A DNA stretch of 64,000 nt, from the NCBI GenBank assembly GCA_030762935.1, contig CM060884.1, forward strand, positions 73,287,196-73,351,195, written 5' to 3'. Under the pieces are notes generated by a model. The model did not search any database and had not been told where the DNA came from. It saw only the letters and a program-made list of their open reading frames with translations. A program made the position numbers and the translations under genes. Below, piece after piece: positions 1 through 10,978 of this stretch (within the stretch, counting starts at the first letter, position 1; each line of letters begins with the position of its first letter). This DNA is from Hymenopus coronatus. Taxonomy: Eukaryota; Arthropoda; Insecta; Mantodea; Hymenopodidae.

Positions 1-405
1 TCCGTAAAATTGATCCAGAATAAAGTAGTCTTCAGAGGCTATTCAATACATACATTTTATTTGTCAGGTAAATATCTTTAATATACGATATATTGATCAA
101 AATCGTTAGAGCTATTTTTGAGAAAATAAAAGTTTTAGAAAAATGTCCATGTAAAGGATAGCTGGGGGGGGGGTATTTTCTTGAAAATCTTCCTGTAGCA
201 TCCTTGGAAGATGCCAAACATAATGGTCTTTTTGTTTTTGGGCAATGCCGTCCCCAGACACACACATGCACACACGAATATTTTTCCTAAAAATGCTTTT
301 TCTTGGATACAGGACGACCAAAAACATGTATTTCCGATGAAATCTCGAATTTTTGGGTGGAATGCAATACATTTTTATACACTATGTACATAATACGTGT
401 AGAGA
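1..405 (-). mobile_element. HL (Helentron-like) element, 5' half, cut by window edge
   Basis: Minus-oriented HL copy. It enters from the left edge in the body and runs out through the microsatellite (about 255-280) and the conserved block around 338-370 to the 5' palindrome near 378-403. The 3' half lies outside the window. A SINE head abuts it directly on the right. Confidence 0.85.
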
Positions 406-490
406 AAAATCCATTGTCCTCCGCCGGGATTGAGCCCGCGACCTTAGGTATAGAAACTAGCATTGTAACCATTACACCACGGAGGGTGTG
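406..490 (-). mobile_element. SINE-A head (tRNA-derived)
   Basis: The reverse complement contains an A-box-like TGGTGTAATGG, a B-box-like GGGCTCAATCCC and complementary ends (CCTCCG/CGGAGG) like a tRNA acceptor stem. The same head occurs at 23261-23332 followed by a longer body, so this is a SINE head and not a tRNA gene. Only about 15 bases of body remain before the HL element. Confidence 0.7.
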
Positions 491-921
491 GAAGGTGTAA
501 TGGGTTGGCTCTAAGCGATACAGACAGCACAATAAGCCTTAGGCTGAAGTGCGCCCGTAGAAATGACGGGAATCTGTATCGTAAATGAAAAAGAAGTGAG
601 ACTGGGTGTTCGTTCTCGTTTCTGCATCTGTAATGATCTTTCCAGCGATACATATTTTTGAAAAGTTAGAATTTACAAGCCTTTGTGATCTCCTGCCCTC
701 ATGAGCGCGAACATCCTACCCTCGCGACAATCTCACGGCCATCAGTTCACTATTTCAAAGCAGTGTCATTGTCGCTTAAACGGCGACTGACCGACGCTCA
801 CGGTCAAGGCGTTCCATGAGCTTGATCTGCTTGCACTGAAAACCTTTCCTTACATTCGGCTATTTAGTTTGAAATAGTATTTTACCGTGTTATACATTTG
901 AATGATCGACATTTATATGTT
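491..921. other. Interval without a recognised feature
   Basis: About 430 bp of moderate G+C. I see no conserved domain, no repeat shared with the rest of the window and no credible open frame. Confidence 0.5.
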
Positions 922-1184
922 TTCGGGGGCGCCTCCCATCTAGGCAGCCCGGATTCGATCCCAAGCAACCGCATGTGGAATTCTGGACGGTTTTCTCCGG
1001 CTCCTTCGGCTTCCCCCGCCACTTATTCCACCAATTGTTCCGTCATCAACCTCCCTATCATGAATTTAGTTTACAGTTCATATCACCTACTTCCTCATGT
1101 TCCAGACCATTGACTTGTAAGTTCTAGGGGGCTTGTCGGTCTTACAAATACAGGGACGACTAGCCGATTACGAAACGAAACTGT
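922..1184 (+). mobile_element. SINE-B copy, 5'-truncated
   Basis: Starts inside the tRNA-like head (CATCTAGGCAGCC, then B-box-like GATTCGATCCC) and continues through the C-rich block also seen at 1225-1516 and 46456-46695 (CGGTTTCCCCCACCA type). It ends in GCCGATTACGAAACGAAAC, a tail shared with 1497-1516 and 21754-21772. Confidence 0.7.
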
Positions 1185-1224
1185 AATTTCCGGTTTTGCC
1201 GTGGGTGAATTATTAGACCGTTCG

Positions 1225-1517
1225 TCTCCCATCTAGGCGGCATGTGGGAGTTGTGGTGAATGAAGCGGCTTTTGGGCGGGTTTTCTCCGGGTCCTCTGGT
1301 TTCCCCCACCACTCATTCCACCAATTGCTCCATCTTTACTTTTCCTATCATGAATGTAGCTTGCATTTCATACTATCCTCTTCCTCACACTCATGCCTGG
1401 CTACGAGCCAGGTTGTCCATTCTGTGGTTTCGTAACGAAGCTCCCCGATAGGCATCGGCTGGGGGTGGTGTCAGTCCCACCAATACGGCGAGAGTAAGCC
1501 GATTACGAAACGAAAAC
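1225..1517 (+). mobile_element. SINE-B copy, second in tandem, 5'-truncated
   Basis: Same family as the element ending at 1184, separated by about 40 bp. It shares the CTCCCATCTAGGCGGC head, the pyrimidine-rich centre and the CGATTACGAAACGAAA tail. The B box is lost by an internal deletion. Confidence 0.7.
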
Positions 1518-1579
1518 TTAGTTTCCCTGACACCAAAATAATTTCCATGTCTATTATTGGTTATATTGACATCGAAATT

Positions 1580-1862
1580 GTCGCTCTCCGTGGTGTAATA
1601 GTTACCATGCTAACTTCATATACCCAAGGACAAACCCGGCGGAGGACGATGGATTTTTCAGGTGTAAAAATCCTTAGCTTGGCTTCCTTAGGAAGGGAAG
1701 TAAAGCCGTTGGTCCCGTATCGTACATTTACGGCACGTAAAAGAACCTCAAGCCTGATAGAGAGGCCTCTGAGCAAAATTAAGCGATTTTTCACGTCCAG
1801 TATAGAATGGGACGCTGAGAACTAAGGTAGTTATAAGAGTGTCCATAAATAAAGCTCCATTT
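1580..1862 (+). mobile_element. SINE-A copy, near full length
   Basis: tRNA-like head at 1586-1650 with A-box-like TGGTGTAATAG and a damaged B box (GACAAACCCGG). The body is shared with 21415-21632, 23261-23548 and 44741-44895: a GTAAAAATCCTTAGC block, GTAGATTTACGGCACG-type block, CTGAGCAAAATTAAGCG and the GTCCATAAATAA tail. The tRNA-like promoter suggests RNA polymerase III origin. Confidence 0.8.
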
Positions 1863-1869
1863 GCAGTTT

Positions 1870-2684
1870 TACCTACTCTAGTCCTGTATGTACAATGTAC
1901 ATAGGGATAGAGAAGTGTTGTATTCCACCCAAAAATTCGAGCTTTTACCGGAAATACATGTTTTAGGACCCCCTGAATGCAAAAAAAAAAAAAAATAAAT
2001 AAAAAGGTATTTTCAGAAACAGGTACGTGTGTCTGTGTGAATGTCTGAGGACAGCATAGATCAAATACGAAAAGAGGTTAAATACCAAACTTGGTATTTA
2101 AGTTTGGTATCTTCCAAGGATACGACACGAAGAAAATCCCCCCAACCCTAACTACCCTTTACATGGAAAAATTTTCGAAAAGTTTTTTCTTAAAAATGGC
2201 TTTAATGATTTTGATTAAAATACCACATATTACAACCATATCTATCACAAATAATTGGATTTTCTGGGAATAGTCTCTGAAGACTACTTTATTCGGATGA
2301 ATTTACGAAATTTTGCATTACTACTAAACCGTAAGAGATGGACAAAAGCTTACCCCAAAAAAATGTACGGCATATGCATTTTTTTCTTGAAGTTAATCGT
2401 TTTTGAGATGTTCCTTGTTTTTGGTTTCAGCTCTGAAAAACTTATGCTTTTATCATACAGGAATTTGTTAATTCTGTCCATACAAACAAAGGAACTTCAG
2501 TCACTTAGCAACCAGCTTTTGGCTATCACTTTAACCTATGGTGATTCCCTTATTTCGCAAGTAACAAGGCAATTGCTGGTAATTTTTCTCAATTAGCATG
2601 AAGTAAATAGAAACATAAGCTTTTAACAATATTTGTTGCAGAAATGAAGAGAAAGTCATGTGAAGAAACACATCAGATTTTTTT
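1870..2684 (+). mobile_element. HL element, variant 5' end
   Basis: Plus-oriented copy. The 5' palindrome is the variant type (TGTACAATGTACATAGGG), with the microsatellite at 2023-2045. The 3' end carries GAGAAAGTCATGTGAAG and AACACATCAGA before a T run. Frames inside it of 60 and 113 codons are fortuitous. Confidence 0.85.
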
Positions 2685-2937
2685 ACTATAGAAATTATTA
2701 CTTTTTATTATTATTATGAAAACTATAAATTTTTATATTATTAACTCGTGAATATTTAAATTAACTAGATGAGATATGAGATACTGAGTGTCGCGCAGTA
2801 TAGCTGACAATAACGAATAGCTGGGATTGAGAAGTTAACAGTGTCTCCAGCAAGTTAAGGTTAATGGACATTGCTAACGAGGGTATCTAGATATAAAACA
2901 CAATTGCTTCTACGTCACAATGAAAGTGGTTAGTTTT
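2685..2937. repeat. Duplicated HL flank, copy 1
   Basis: About 250 bp between the 3' end of one HL element and the 5' end of the next. It is clearly similar to 3833-4085 along its length (shared blocks include TATAGCTGACAATAACGA, CAAGTTAAGGTTAATGGACA and CAATTGCTTCTACGTCACA). Confidence 0.85.
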
Positions 2938-3832
2938 ACTTTCTCTACACGTACTTGTACATAGTGTAGAGAGAAGTTATTGTAATGCAACCAAAAATTA
3001 GGATACCGAGATTTCACCGTTTACAATTTTTGGGACACCCTGAATCCCTCCCCCCCAAAAAAAAAACGTTTGGGAAAAAGGTGCGTGTGTGTGTCTGTGT
3101 GTTTGTGGTCAGCATAGCTAAAAAACGAAGAGACCGATGAATACCAAACTTGGTATTTAAGTTTGGTATGTTTCAAGGATTCTACACGAAGATTTTCAAG
3201 AAAATCCCTCCACCACAAACTACCCTTTACACGGAAAGATTTTCAAAAATATTTATTTTCTCAAAAATGGGTGTAACGATTTTGATTATAACACCATATT
3301 AAAGCCATTTCTACCTTAATTAAAATGTATATGTTGAATTTTCTGGGAATAGCTTCTAAAACCTGTTTATTTTGGAAGGATTTTGCTTAAACTGGCATAA
3401 CTAGTAAACCGTAAGGTAAAGACAAAACTTACTTTACAAAAAATATAGATCTTTTAAAAATACACAAGTTATGTCACATACATTTTTTTCGTGAAGCTTG
3501 CCATTTTCGAGGTATTCCTTATTATTAGTTTCAATTGTGAAGTACTTATACTTTTCTCAGACGGAAGTGTGCGTTTTTCTTTTGTTCTACTCCTGGCCAA
3601 ACAAAGAAGCAATTTGCAATAACAATCGCATAAGGACAGCTTTTAAAATTTGACTATTACTTCAGCCTAGTGAATTTCCTTAGTTCCATTTTACTTATAA
3701 GGAAGTAAGTAATACAATTCTGCTAATATTTAACTCGATTAGCATGGTGTTGAAAAAAGAAGTATCTTTTGTTAGAAGTTTACCTGTAGAGTAGCTAAAG
3801 AAAGTCATGTGAGTGTAACACATCATTTTTTT
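2938..3832 (+). mobile_element. HL element, subfamily with alternative 3' body
   Basis: Starts at ACTTTCTCTACACG, with the microsatellite at 3078-3106. The distal body differs from the common subfamily (GACGGAAGTGTGCG block near 3560, shared with 30130 and 33300). It ends in AGAAAGTCATGTGAGTGTAA then CACATCA. The hairpin stem is kept although the loop differs from the common form. Confidence 0.9.
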
Positions 3833-4085
3833 TTACTTGAAAATTATTATTACTTCTATTACTATCGAACTTATCAATTATTATATTATTAACTCGTGAT
3901 TATTTTAATTAATTATATGAAATACTCAGTGTCTAGTGGTATAGCTGACAATAACGAGTAACTGGGTCTGAGAAGTTAGCAGTATCTGCCCGCAAGTTAA
4001 GGTTAATGGACATTGCTAAAGTGAGTAAGCACGTAGATATGAAACACAATTGCTTCTACGTCACAGTGAAAGTAGTTATTTTTTG
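3833..4085. repeat. Duplicated HL flank, copy 2
   Basis: Second copy of the segment at 2685-2937, again directly after an HL 3' end. The order HL-flank-HL-flank gives a tandem unit of about 1.1 kb. Confidence 0.85.
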
Positions 4086-4373
4086 TAGCTGGTATGTGTG
4101 CTATAAACGGATTTCGCGCTTTTTTGTGTTGTGAGCGCGCCGGACTGAGGGTTATTGACCATAAAGTTTTATCAGGAACGTGGTGAAACTGCTGCCTTAC
4201 ACCATTAGGAGCACCATAATTGGTTCCCAGCTTAGAGCCAAATAGAAACCAACTGTGTACAGATGTCACACCAGCTTCAACGTAATTGAGATATTCTCTG
4301 AAACATGCTCGTTTTTAGTGTAACTGCTTATCTTATCTTGCTGACAGGGTCAGTTCAACAAGCGATGTTAAAG
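4086..4373. other. Interval without a recognised feature
   Basis: About 290 bp, including a short G+C-rich stretch (GAGCGCGCCGG near 4131). An 88-codon minus frame crosses it but runs into the duplicated flank and has no recognisable motif. Confidence 0.4.
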
Positions 4374-4470
4374 TACTGATGTGTTTCACTCTCATGGCTT
4401 TCGCTACCCATTCTGCCACACACTATTCCCACAAAAATGTATACTTCATTCTATATAATACTCTGAAACG
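4374..4470 (-). mobile_element. HL 3' end fragment
   Basis: Begins TGATGTGTTTCACTCTCATG, a variant of the HL terminal hairpin in reverse, followed by CTTTCGCTAC (degenerate inverted repeat) and subterminal sequence. It stops after about 100 bp. Confidence 0.7.
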
Positions 4471-4552
4471 CAGGTAAATATTGTAAAATTTGTCATAATA
4501 TGATGAGATTGAAACTAGTTTCTCTTTGCATAACTGACAGTTAAATTGAAAA

Positions 4553-5374
4553 GGAATCTGTAGTGCTCCATTCATATGACATTCGCTGCAACAGATTATT
4601 GCTAAAAAGCTTATACTTCTTTTTACTTCATGCTAATTGAAAAACATTAGCAGAAATAATCCAATAAACCACAGGTTAAAGTGATACTCAAAAACTGTTT
4701 GCTATGTGACTGAAGTTCCTTTGTATGTACAGGAGTTAACATATTCCAGTGTGAGAAAAGTATAAGTTTTTCAAAGCTGAAACCAATAACAAGGAATATC
4801 TCAAAAACGACCAACTCTCATAAAAAAAAAAAAAAGAAGTATATGAATAAATTAAGTGTTTTATCGTGATCTATATTTTTTGTGTTGTAAGTTTTTGTCT
4901 TATCTCTTACGCTTTACCAGTTGTGCAGACTTTCGTAAAAATTATACAGTATAAACTAGTCTACAGAGTATATTGCATGAAAATTCAAGGTATATATTTT
5001 ATTTATTAGGTAAATATCTCTAATATACGATATTTTAATTAAAACCTTTGAGCCACTTTTGAGAAAATCAAAAATTTTGAAGAAAGTTCCATGTAAAAGG
5101 GTAGTTGGGGGTGGGGGAATTTTATTGAAAATCCTCGTGTCGCATCCTTGGGAGATACCAAACCTAAATACCAAGTTTGATTTTTAACTGACATTTCGTT
5201 TTGGAGCTATGCTGCCCACAGTCACATACAGACATATACAAACAGACATTTTTCTAAAAAAGCTTGTTTTGGATTCAGGGGATCTCAAAACATGTATTTC
5301 CTGTGAAATCTCTGTATCGAATTTTTGGGTGCGTTACGATACTTTCTCTATACAGTACGTGTAGAGAAAGAGAC
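4553..5374 (-). mobile_element. HL element, near complete
   Basis: Minus-oriented copy. The terminal hairpin region is at 4565-4590 (CCATTCATATGACATTCGC), the body follows, a short microsatellite lies at 5217-5250 and the 5' end GTACGTGTAGAGAAAG is at about 5356-5371. Confidence 0.85.
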
Positions 5375-5377
5375 ACC

Positions 5378-5430
5378 TGATGTGTGTTTCACTCTCATGG
5401 CGCCTAATCTGCAACATAGCATTCCCACAA
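5378..5430 (-). mobile_element. HL 3' end fragment feeding a tandem array
   Basis: TGATGTGTGTTTCACTCTCA followed by GCAACATAGCATTCCCAC, matching the subterminal sequence of the fragment at 4374. The next bases pass directly into the 20-bp array. Confidence 0.7.
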
Positions 5431-5700
5431 AAAGTCATACTTCAGGCTAAAAAGTCATACTTCAGGCTAAAAAGTCATACTTCAGGCTAAAAAGTCATAC
5501 TTCAGGCTAAAAAAGTTATACTTCAGGCTAAAAAGTCATATTTCAGGCTAAAAAAAGTCATACTTCAGGCTAAAAAGTCATACTTCAGGCTAAAAAGTCA
5601 TACTTCAGGCTAAAAAGTCATACTTCAGGCTAAAAAGTCATACTTCAGGCTAAAAAGTCATACTTCAGGCTAAAAAGTCATACTTCAGGCTAAAAAGCCA
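5431..5700. repeat. 20-bp minisatellite, 13 units
   Basis: Unit AAAAGTCATACTTCAGGCTA, with CTTCAGGCT (or TTTCAGGCT) recurring at 5440, 5460, 5480, 5500, 5521, 5541, 5563 and then every 20 bp to 5683. Only two or three units carry indels or substitutions, so the array looks young. The single-copy counterpart in the HL fragment near 4430 reads AAAATGTATACTTCATTCTA. Confidence 0.95.
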
Positions 5701-5927
5701 TATATTATGCTGACACGTAGTTAAATTTGTCACAACTGACGTTTTATATGCATTGCAGGTAGATAAGGGAAGTCGAAATGGGATTTTGATATTTTTTTTT
5801 CCATTTTCATGTTTTAATTGCATATGAATATTTCAAACTCATTTTGGTATTACTTTCAGAGAGGTAAATTATAGTAGCTCGATGGCACGACAGCTCACAA
5901 GGCCTACCGCCCGGCCGATGGGATAGC
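5701..5927. other. Interval with a possible SINE-E scrap
   Basis: About 225 bp. Bases 5880-5920 (CACGACAGCTCACAAGG, CCTACCGCCC) resemble the 3' end of the SINE at 21847-22131; the rest is unassigned. Confidence 0.35.
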
Positions 5928-6040
5928 TTCTGCTAATGTTTATCTCGGTTATGATAAAGTAGATAGAAGAATATTCTTTTAACAATAATTTGTTACAGCG
6001 ATGCGGAGCAAGTACACGAATGGAACACATCAGATTTTTG
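5928..6040 (+). mobile_element. HL 3' end fragment
   Basis: Starts in the distal body (TTCTGCTAATGTTTATCTCG) and ends with GAATGGAACACATCAGATTTTT. The inverted repeat TGTAGAGAAAGT is degraded to TGCGGAGCAAGT. Confidence 0.75.
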
Positions 6041-6439
6041 GGGTTGCTTCTCCGTCTGACTCAAAGTCATTTTCGTATTGTTTCAACTTTGCGCCTTTGC
6101 CTTGTTTTTTCTCTAGTGATGTTACAGCTTCTTTTATTCGCGAATATGTTCAGTGTGGAAGGGGAAACGACAAGGTTACGATGTGAATTTCCTTTTCTCG
6201 CGACTCGTCGCTTTGACCTAGCCCATTGGGAAACTGCAAATGGGACATGCAAGAGTTTGAGTTTCACATTTACTCTACAGCACTTGCAGTTGACACACAC
6301 ACAAGTTCTAGAACACTACGGCTTTTTTAGAACTTATTCACAGAGCAGCCTTACGCGCCTCAATTTACACATAGAGTACTTATAGAATATTACCATAAGT
6401 AATATTGTCACATGCTTGAGTGGCGAATGCTGTAACTTT
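6041..6439. other. Interval without a supported gene
   Basis: A 131-codon plus frame (5990-6385) starts inside the HL fragment and crosses this interval. It begins with leucine-rich hydrophobic sequence but shows no recognised domain, and its start lies in repeat DNA, so I do not call it a gene. Confidence 0.35.
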
Positions 6440-6917
6440 CGAGGGCCGTTTTTTTCAACCACCGAAAGGCTATAAATAAAACACAAGCTCATATAAAACA
6501 ATTATTTTATTACTAAAAGTTTTATATACTTATAGTTACTTTTCAACATAATCACTGAAAAGATTGAGATATTTATCGTACCTGTGCAAAAGTTTTGCCA
6601 TAACCGATTCAAAAAATGCTGTCGCCAATGATTTCAAATGGACATTGACTTCGTTTTGAAGATCTTCTTTCTTTACGACGTTTGCGGAGAACCATTCAAA
6701 GCAAACAAAAAGGAATGCTGACTTCAGGAATTGTGTTGATCCATGAAAACGTTCCTTCACACACTGCTGGCACAACCCATCGGCTCCTTGAACAATTTCA
6801 ATGGGACATTTCCGATCATCCGCCGTACAGTCCTGACGTGGCTCCCAGCTACTTTCACCTTTTCCATGAACTGAAGACGTCGCTAGGAGGGCAGCACTTT
6901 CAAACCAACTCCATCCA
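6440..6917. mobile_element. Palindromic mariner derivative, right end lost
   Basis: The left part reads on the minus strand as the C-terminal end of a mariner transposase, ending RYDKYLNLFSDYVEK at 6536. At about 6661-6683 the strand switches and the central catalytic region is read on plus. The second catalytic Asp motif is HENVPSH (Asp to Glu) and the third is PSYFHLF (Asp to Tyr), and the N-terminal half with the first Asp is absent, so it is inactive. The right arm is replaced by HL sequence at 6918. The same inverted junction is found at 51281-51958. The left end begins CGAGGGCCG. Confidence 0.85.
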
Positions 6918-7140
6918 TACATACAAAGGAACTTCAGTCCCATGGCAACCAGCTTTTGAGTATCACTTTAACCTATAGTACTTCCTTATTTCGCTTCTAC
7001 TTACAAGGAAGCAAGTAATAAGACTATTTCTGCTAATTTTGTCTCTATTAGCATGAAGTAATTAGATGCAAAAGCTTTTTAACAATAATTTGTTACAGAG
7101 ATGTAGAGAAAGTCATGTCACTGGAACACATCATATTTTG
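6918..7140 (+). mobile_element. HL distal fragment
   Basis: Begins at ACAAAGGAACTTCAGTC and runs to GATGTAGAGAAAGTCATG and the hairpin end near 7134. It truncates the mariner derivative on its left; another HL 5' end follows immediately at 7141. Confidence 0.85.
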
Positions 7141-8078
7141 ACTTTCTCTATACTCACTATGTACATAGTGTATTGAGAGGGTATTGTAATGCACCCAAAA
7201 ATTCGATACCGAGATTTTAATGGAAATACATGTTTTGAGACTCCCTGAATCCAAAAAAAAAGCATTTTTAGTAAAATGTCTGTGTGTGTCTGTCTCTGTG
7301 TGTGTAAGTGTGTGTGTGTGCGAGCGCGCGCCTGTGGGCAGCATAGCTCAAAAACGAAAAGACCGTTAAATACACAACTTGGTATTAAAGTTTGGAATCT
7401 TCCGAGGATGCGACACGAAGATTTTCAAGAAAATCCCCCCACCCCGAACTACCCTTTACATGGAACTTTTTCGAAAATTTTTATTTTCTTAAAAATGGCT
7501 TTAACGATTTTGATTAAAATATCGTATACTAAAGATATTCTTTATCTGTCAAATAAAATGTATATCTTGAATTTTCTTAAAATAGTCTCTGAAGACTACT
7601 TTATTCTGGATAAATTTTACGAAATTTTGCATAACTGCTAAACCATAAGAGTTGGACAAAAACTTACCACACAAAAAATATAGAGCACATTAAAATACAC
7701 AATTTATATTATACACCTTTTTTTCGTGAAGTTGATCATTTTCTAGATATTCCTTATTTTTGGTTTCTGCTTTGAAAAACATACTTTTCTCATACAGGAA
7801 TTTGTAAACTCCTGCCCATACATACAAACAAAGGAACCGCTGTCACATAGAAACAAACTTTTGACTACCATTTGAACCTATGGTACTCCCTTATTGCACT
7901 TTTTCTTAAAAAGAAGCAAGTAAACAGGCTATTTCTGCTAATTTTGTTTTGTTTTGTTTTTGATTTGTTTAATAATTTATTCTGATTAGCATGGACTAAA
8001 TAGAAGTATAGGATTTTTAACAATTTTTGTTGCTGAGATGTAGAGAAAGTCATGTGAATGGTACGCATCAGATTTTTT
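7141..8078 (+). mobile_element. HL element, full length
   Basis: 5' ACTTTCTCTATACTC, microsatellite 7278-7332 (GT-rich with a GCGCGC patch) and the common-subfamily body. The 3' end is GATGTAGAGAAAGTCATGTG with the second hairpin arm as CGCAT, giving one G-T wobble pair. It directly abuts the next copy. Confidence 0.92.
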
Positions 8079-8900
8079 ACGTTCTCCATACGAACTATGT
8101 ACATAGTGTATAGAGAAGTATTGTATTGTACCGATACCGATACCGAGATTTCACCGGAAACACATGTTTTGAGACTCCCCGAATCCAAAAGAAAAATCAT
8201 TTTCATAAAAATGTCCGTGTGCTTCTGTCTGTGTGTGTGTGTGTGTTTGTTTGTATGTCTGTGGGTAGCATAGCGCCAAAACTTGGTATTTAAGTTTGGC
8301 ATCTTCCAAGGATGCGACTGGAAGATTTTCAAGGAAATCCCTCCACCCGAAACTACCCTTTACACGGAAAAAATTTCGAAAATTTTTATTTTCTTAAAAA
8401 TAGCTCTAATGATTTGATTAAAATATCGTATATTAAAGATCTTTACCTGACAAATAAAATGTATATCTTGAATTTGCTGGGAATAGACCCCTAAGACAAC
8501 CTTATTCTGGATGAATTTTACGGAATTGTACATAACTGCTAAACCGTAAGAGATGGACAAAAACTTACTCTACAGAAAATGTAGCTCGCCATAAAACACA
8601 CAATTTATGTCATATACATTTTTTTCGTGGAGTTGATCATTTTTAAGATATTCTTGGTTTTTCGTTCCTGCTTTGAAAAACATACCTTTCTCATAGAGGA
8701 ATTTGTTAACTCCTGTCCATACAAACAAAGGAACTTGAGTTACATAGCAACCAGCTTTTAGCTATCATTTTAACCTATGGTACTCCCTCATTTCGCTTCT
8801 ACTTACAAGGAAGCAAATAATAAGACTATTTATGCTAATTTTTTTTCGAATGGCATGAAGTAAATAGAAGCATAAGCTTTCCAACACATCAGATTTTTGT
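8079..8900 (+). mobile_element. HL element, tandem with previous copy
   Basis: 5' ACGTTCTCCATACG, microsatellite 8213-8256. The 3' end lacks the inverted repeat and the first hairpin arm: sequence jumps from AAGCTTTCC to AACACATCAGA near 8882, a small internal deletion. Confidence 0.88.
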
Positions 8901-9330
8901 ACATATTTTGATCTATTAATCGTTAAGGTTAGTAATTAGGCTGCAAGATGCCAAACGCGAACATAGCTCGGAATAATTGCTTTGGTGAAAAGCATGAATC
9001 ATGTTTGATCCGACAGTAGCATAATGCAACAACAAGCGCCTGAGTGTTATTGGCTTTAATCCAATGAAAATCAATATCGTTTCAGCTGACATGCAATATG
9101 ATTCCGGAGTGATTACATTAACTTTTATCCAGCGTCAGATAACGTTTGAATTCGCGTTGCTTATCTCAGTTTTCTGTACCACTAAATGGGCATATTCTGC
9201 TATGGCTCATAAATTAACTAGATTATTGGTCGATTATTCAAAAGGAGCCGAGTTTTGTATTAACGGGATCTCGCGTTACTCTTTGTAAATAAATTATTGA
9301 AATTTCATTTTACTCACTCAAAGATAAAAA
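8901..9330. other. Interval without a supported gene
   Basis: About 430 bp. A 74-codon plus frame (9064-9288) lies here with no recognisable domain, followed by AATAAATTATTG. It could be chance; nothing else supports transcription. Confidence 0.35.
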
Positions 9331-10141
9331 AAAAATTAATGTGTTTTACCCGCATGACTTTTTCAACCTCTTCTGCAAACACACTACTCTCATAAAATAC
9401 TATATATTTATCTACGTCATAGAGATAAACATTATCAGAAATGTTGTTATTACTTGCTTCCTTGTACGTAGAAGGAAAAGAAGGGAATACAGCTTACAAC
9501 TTGGCGTATGAGAAAGGCTTAAGTACTTTAAATCTGAAACCAATAACAAGGAATATCTCAAAAACCACCCACTCCAACACAAAAACGTATATAACATAGT
9601 TGTGTGTTTATCTTGCTCTATATTTTGATGTGAGAAGATTTTCCATCTGTTACGGTTTACCAGTTATGTAAAACTCCGTAAAATCCATCCAGAATAAAGT
9701 AGTTTTCAGAGGCTATTCCCAGAAAATTCAAGATGTGCATTTTATTTGTCGTATAAATATCTTTAATATATGATATTTTAATCAAATTCGTTAGAGCCAT
9801 TTTTAGGCAGTCAGAATTTTCTAAAAACGTTCTATGTAATGGGTAGTTCGGGGTAGGGAGATTTATTCTGAAAATCTTCGCGTCGCATCCTTGAAAATAC
9901 GAAAACTATATAACAAGTTTGGTTTTTAACGGTCTATTCGCTTTTGAGCTATGCTGTCTACAGACACACATACATACACAGACACACACACACAGACACA
10001 CATATACACTGACATTTTTCTAAAAATGCTTTTTTTGGACTCAGGGGACCCAAAACATGTATTTCCGTTGAGGTCTCGGTGGGTGCATTACAATACCTTC
10101 TCTATATACTCTGTATATAGTGCGTGTAGAGGAAGTAAAAA
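9331..10141 (-). mobile_element. HL element
   Basis: Minus-oriented; degraded hairpin end near 9340 (ATGTGTTTTACCCGCATGAC), body, microsatellite 9958-10010, and 5' palindrome with GTGTAGAGGAAGT at about 10123-10135. It directly abuts the next minus copy. Confidence 0.88.
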
Positions 10142-10845
10142 TCCATTGTGTTGAATCCACCTGACTTGTTTAACCTCTTCTGCAAACAGACTTTTCTCAT
10201 AAAAGATTATTTATTTATCTACAACATGCTAATAGATATAAACGCTAGCAGATATGACATTATTACTTGCTTCTTGTACGTAGAAGGAAAATAAGGGAAT
10301 ACACTAGGCTAAAACGATAGTCAAATCCTTTAAAAGCCAATTGCCATGTGGTTGAAATCCGTTTGTATGCAAGGCCAGGAGTTTACAGCTTTCTGTGTTA
10401 GAAAAATGTAAGTACTTAAATCTGAAACAAATAACAAGGAACATCTAAAAACGGTAAATTTCACAAAATGTATGTAACATAAATTGTGTGGTTGAACGAG
10501 CTCTACGTTTGGTAAGCTTTGGTCTATCTCTTATGGTGCACCAGTTATGCAAAATTCCGTAAAATTCATCCTGAATAAAGTACTTTTCAGAGGCTATTCC
10601 TAGAAAAGTCAAGATATACATTTTATTTCTCAGATAAATATCTTTAATATACGACACTTTAATCAAATTCGTTAGAGCCATTTTTTTGAAAATCAACATT
10701 TTCTGAATGGCTTCCATGTAAAGGGTAGTTTGGGGTAAGGGGATTTTCCTCAAAATCTTTGAGTCGCATCATTGTAAGTTTAGTATTTTACAGAATTCTT
10801 CGTTTTTTGTTATCTTCTTCACAGACACACACGGACTTTTTTCTA
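10142..10845 (-). mobile_element. HL element, 5' end missing
   Basis: Minus-oriented copy starting with a weak hairpin (TGTGTTGAATCCACCTGAC), running through the body and a short microsatellite (10822-10834). It breaks off after TTCTAAAATATGCTTTG, where another HL fragment begins. Confidence 0.85.
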
Positions 10846-10857
10846 AAATATGCTTTG

Positions 10858-10978
10858 GTAGATTGGTGTGGGTGTATTTTTTTTTTTTTGGAAAAGCTTC
10901 ATGTCGCATCCTTGAGAAATACTGAAACTAAATACGAAGTTTGGTATTTAACTGAATTTTCGTTTTTAGCTATGCTGA
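10858..10978 (-). mobile_element. HL fragment at the left edge of the satellite
   Basis: Contains the block CATGTCGCATCCTTGAGAAA and ends in TTTTTAGCTATGCTGACC, exactly where other copies begin their microsatellite. The next bases are the first satellite units. Confidence 0.85.

Noticed and set aside
5990..6385. 131-codon plus frame with a leucine-rich start resembling a signal peptide
   Set aside because: The start codon and first residues lie in an HL 3' end, there is no recognised domain, and a second frame overlaps most of it.
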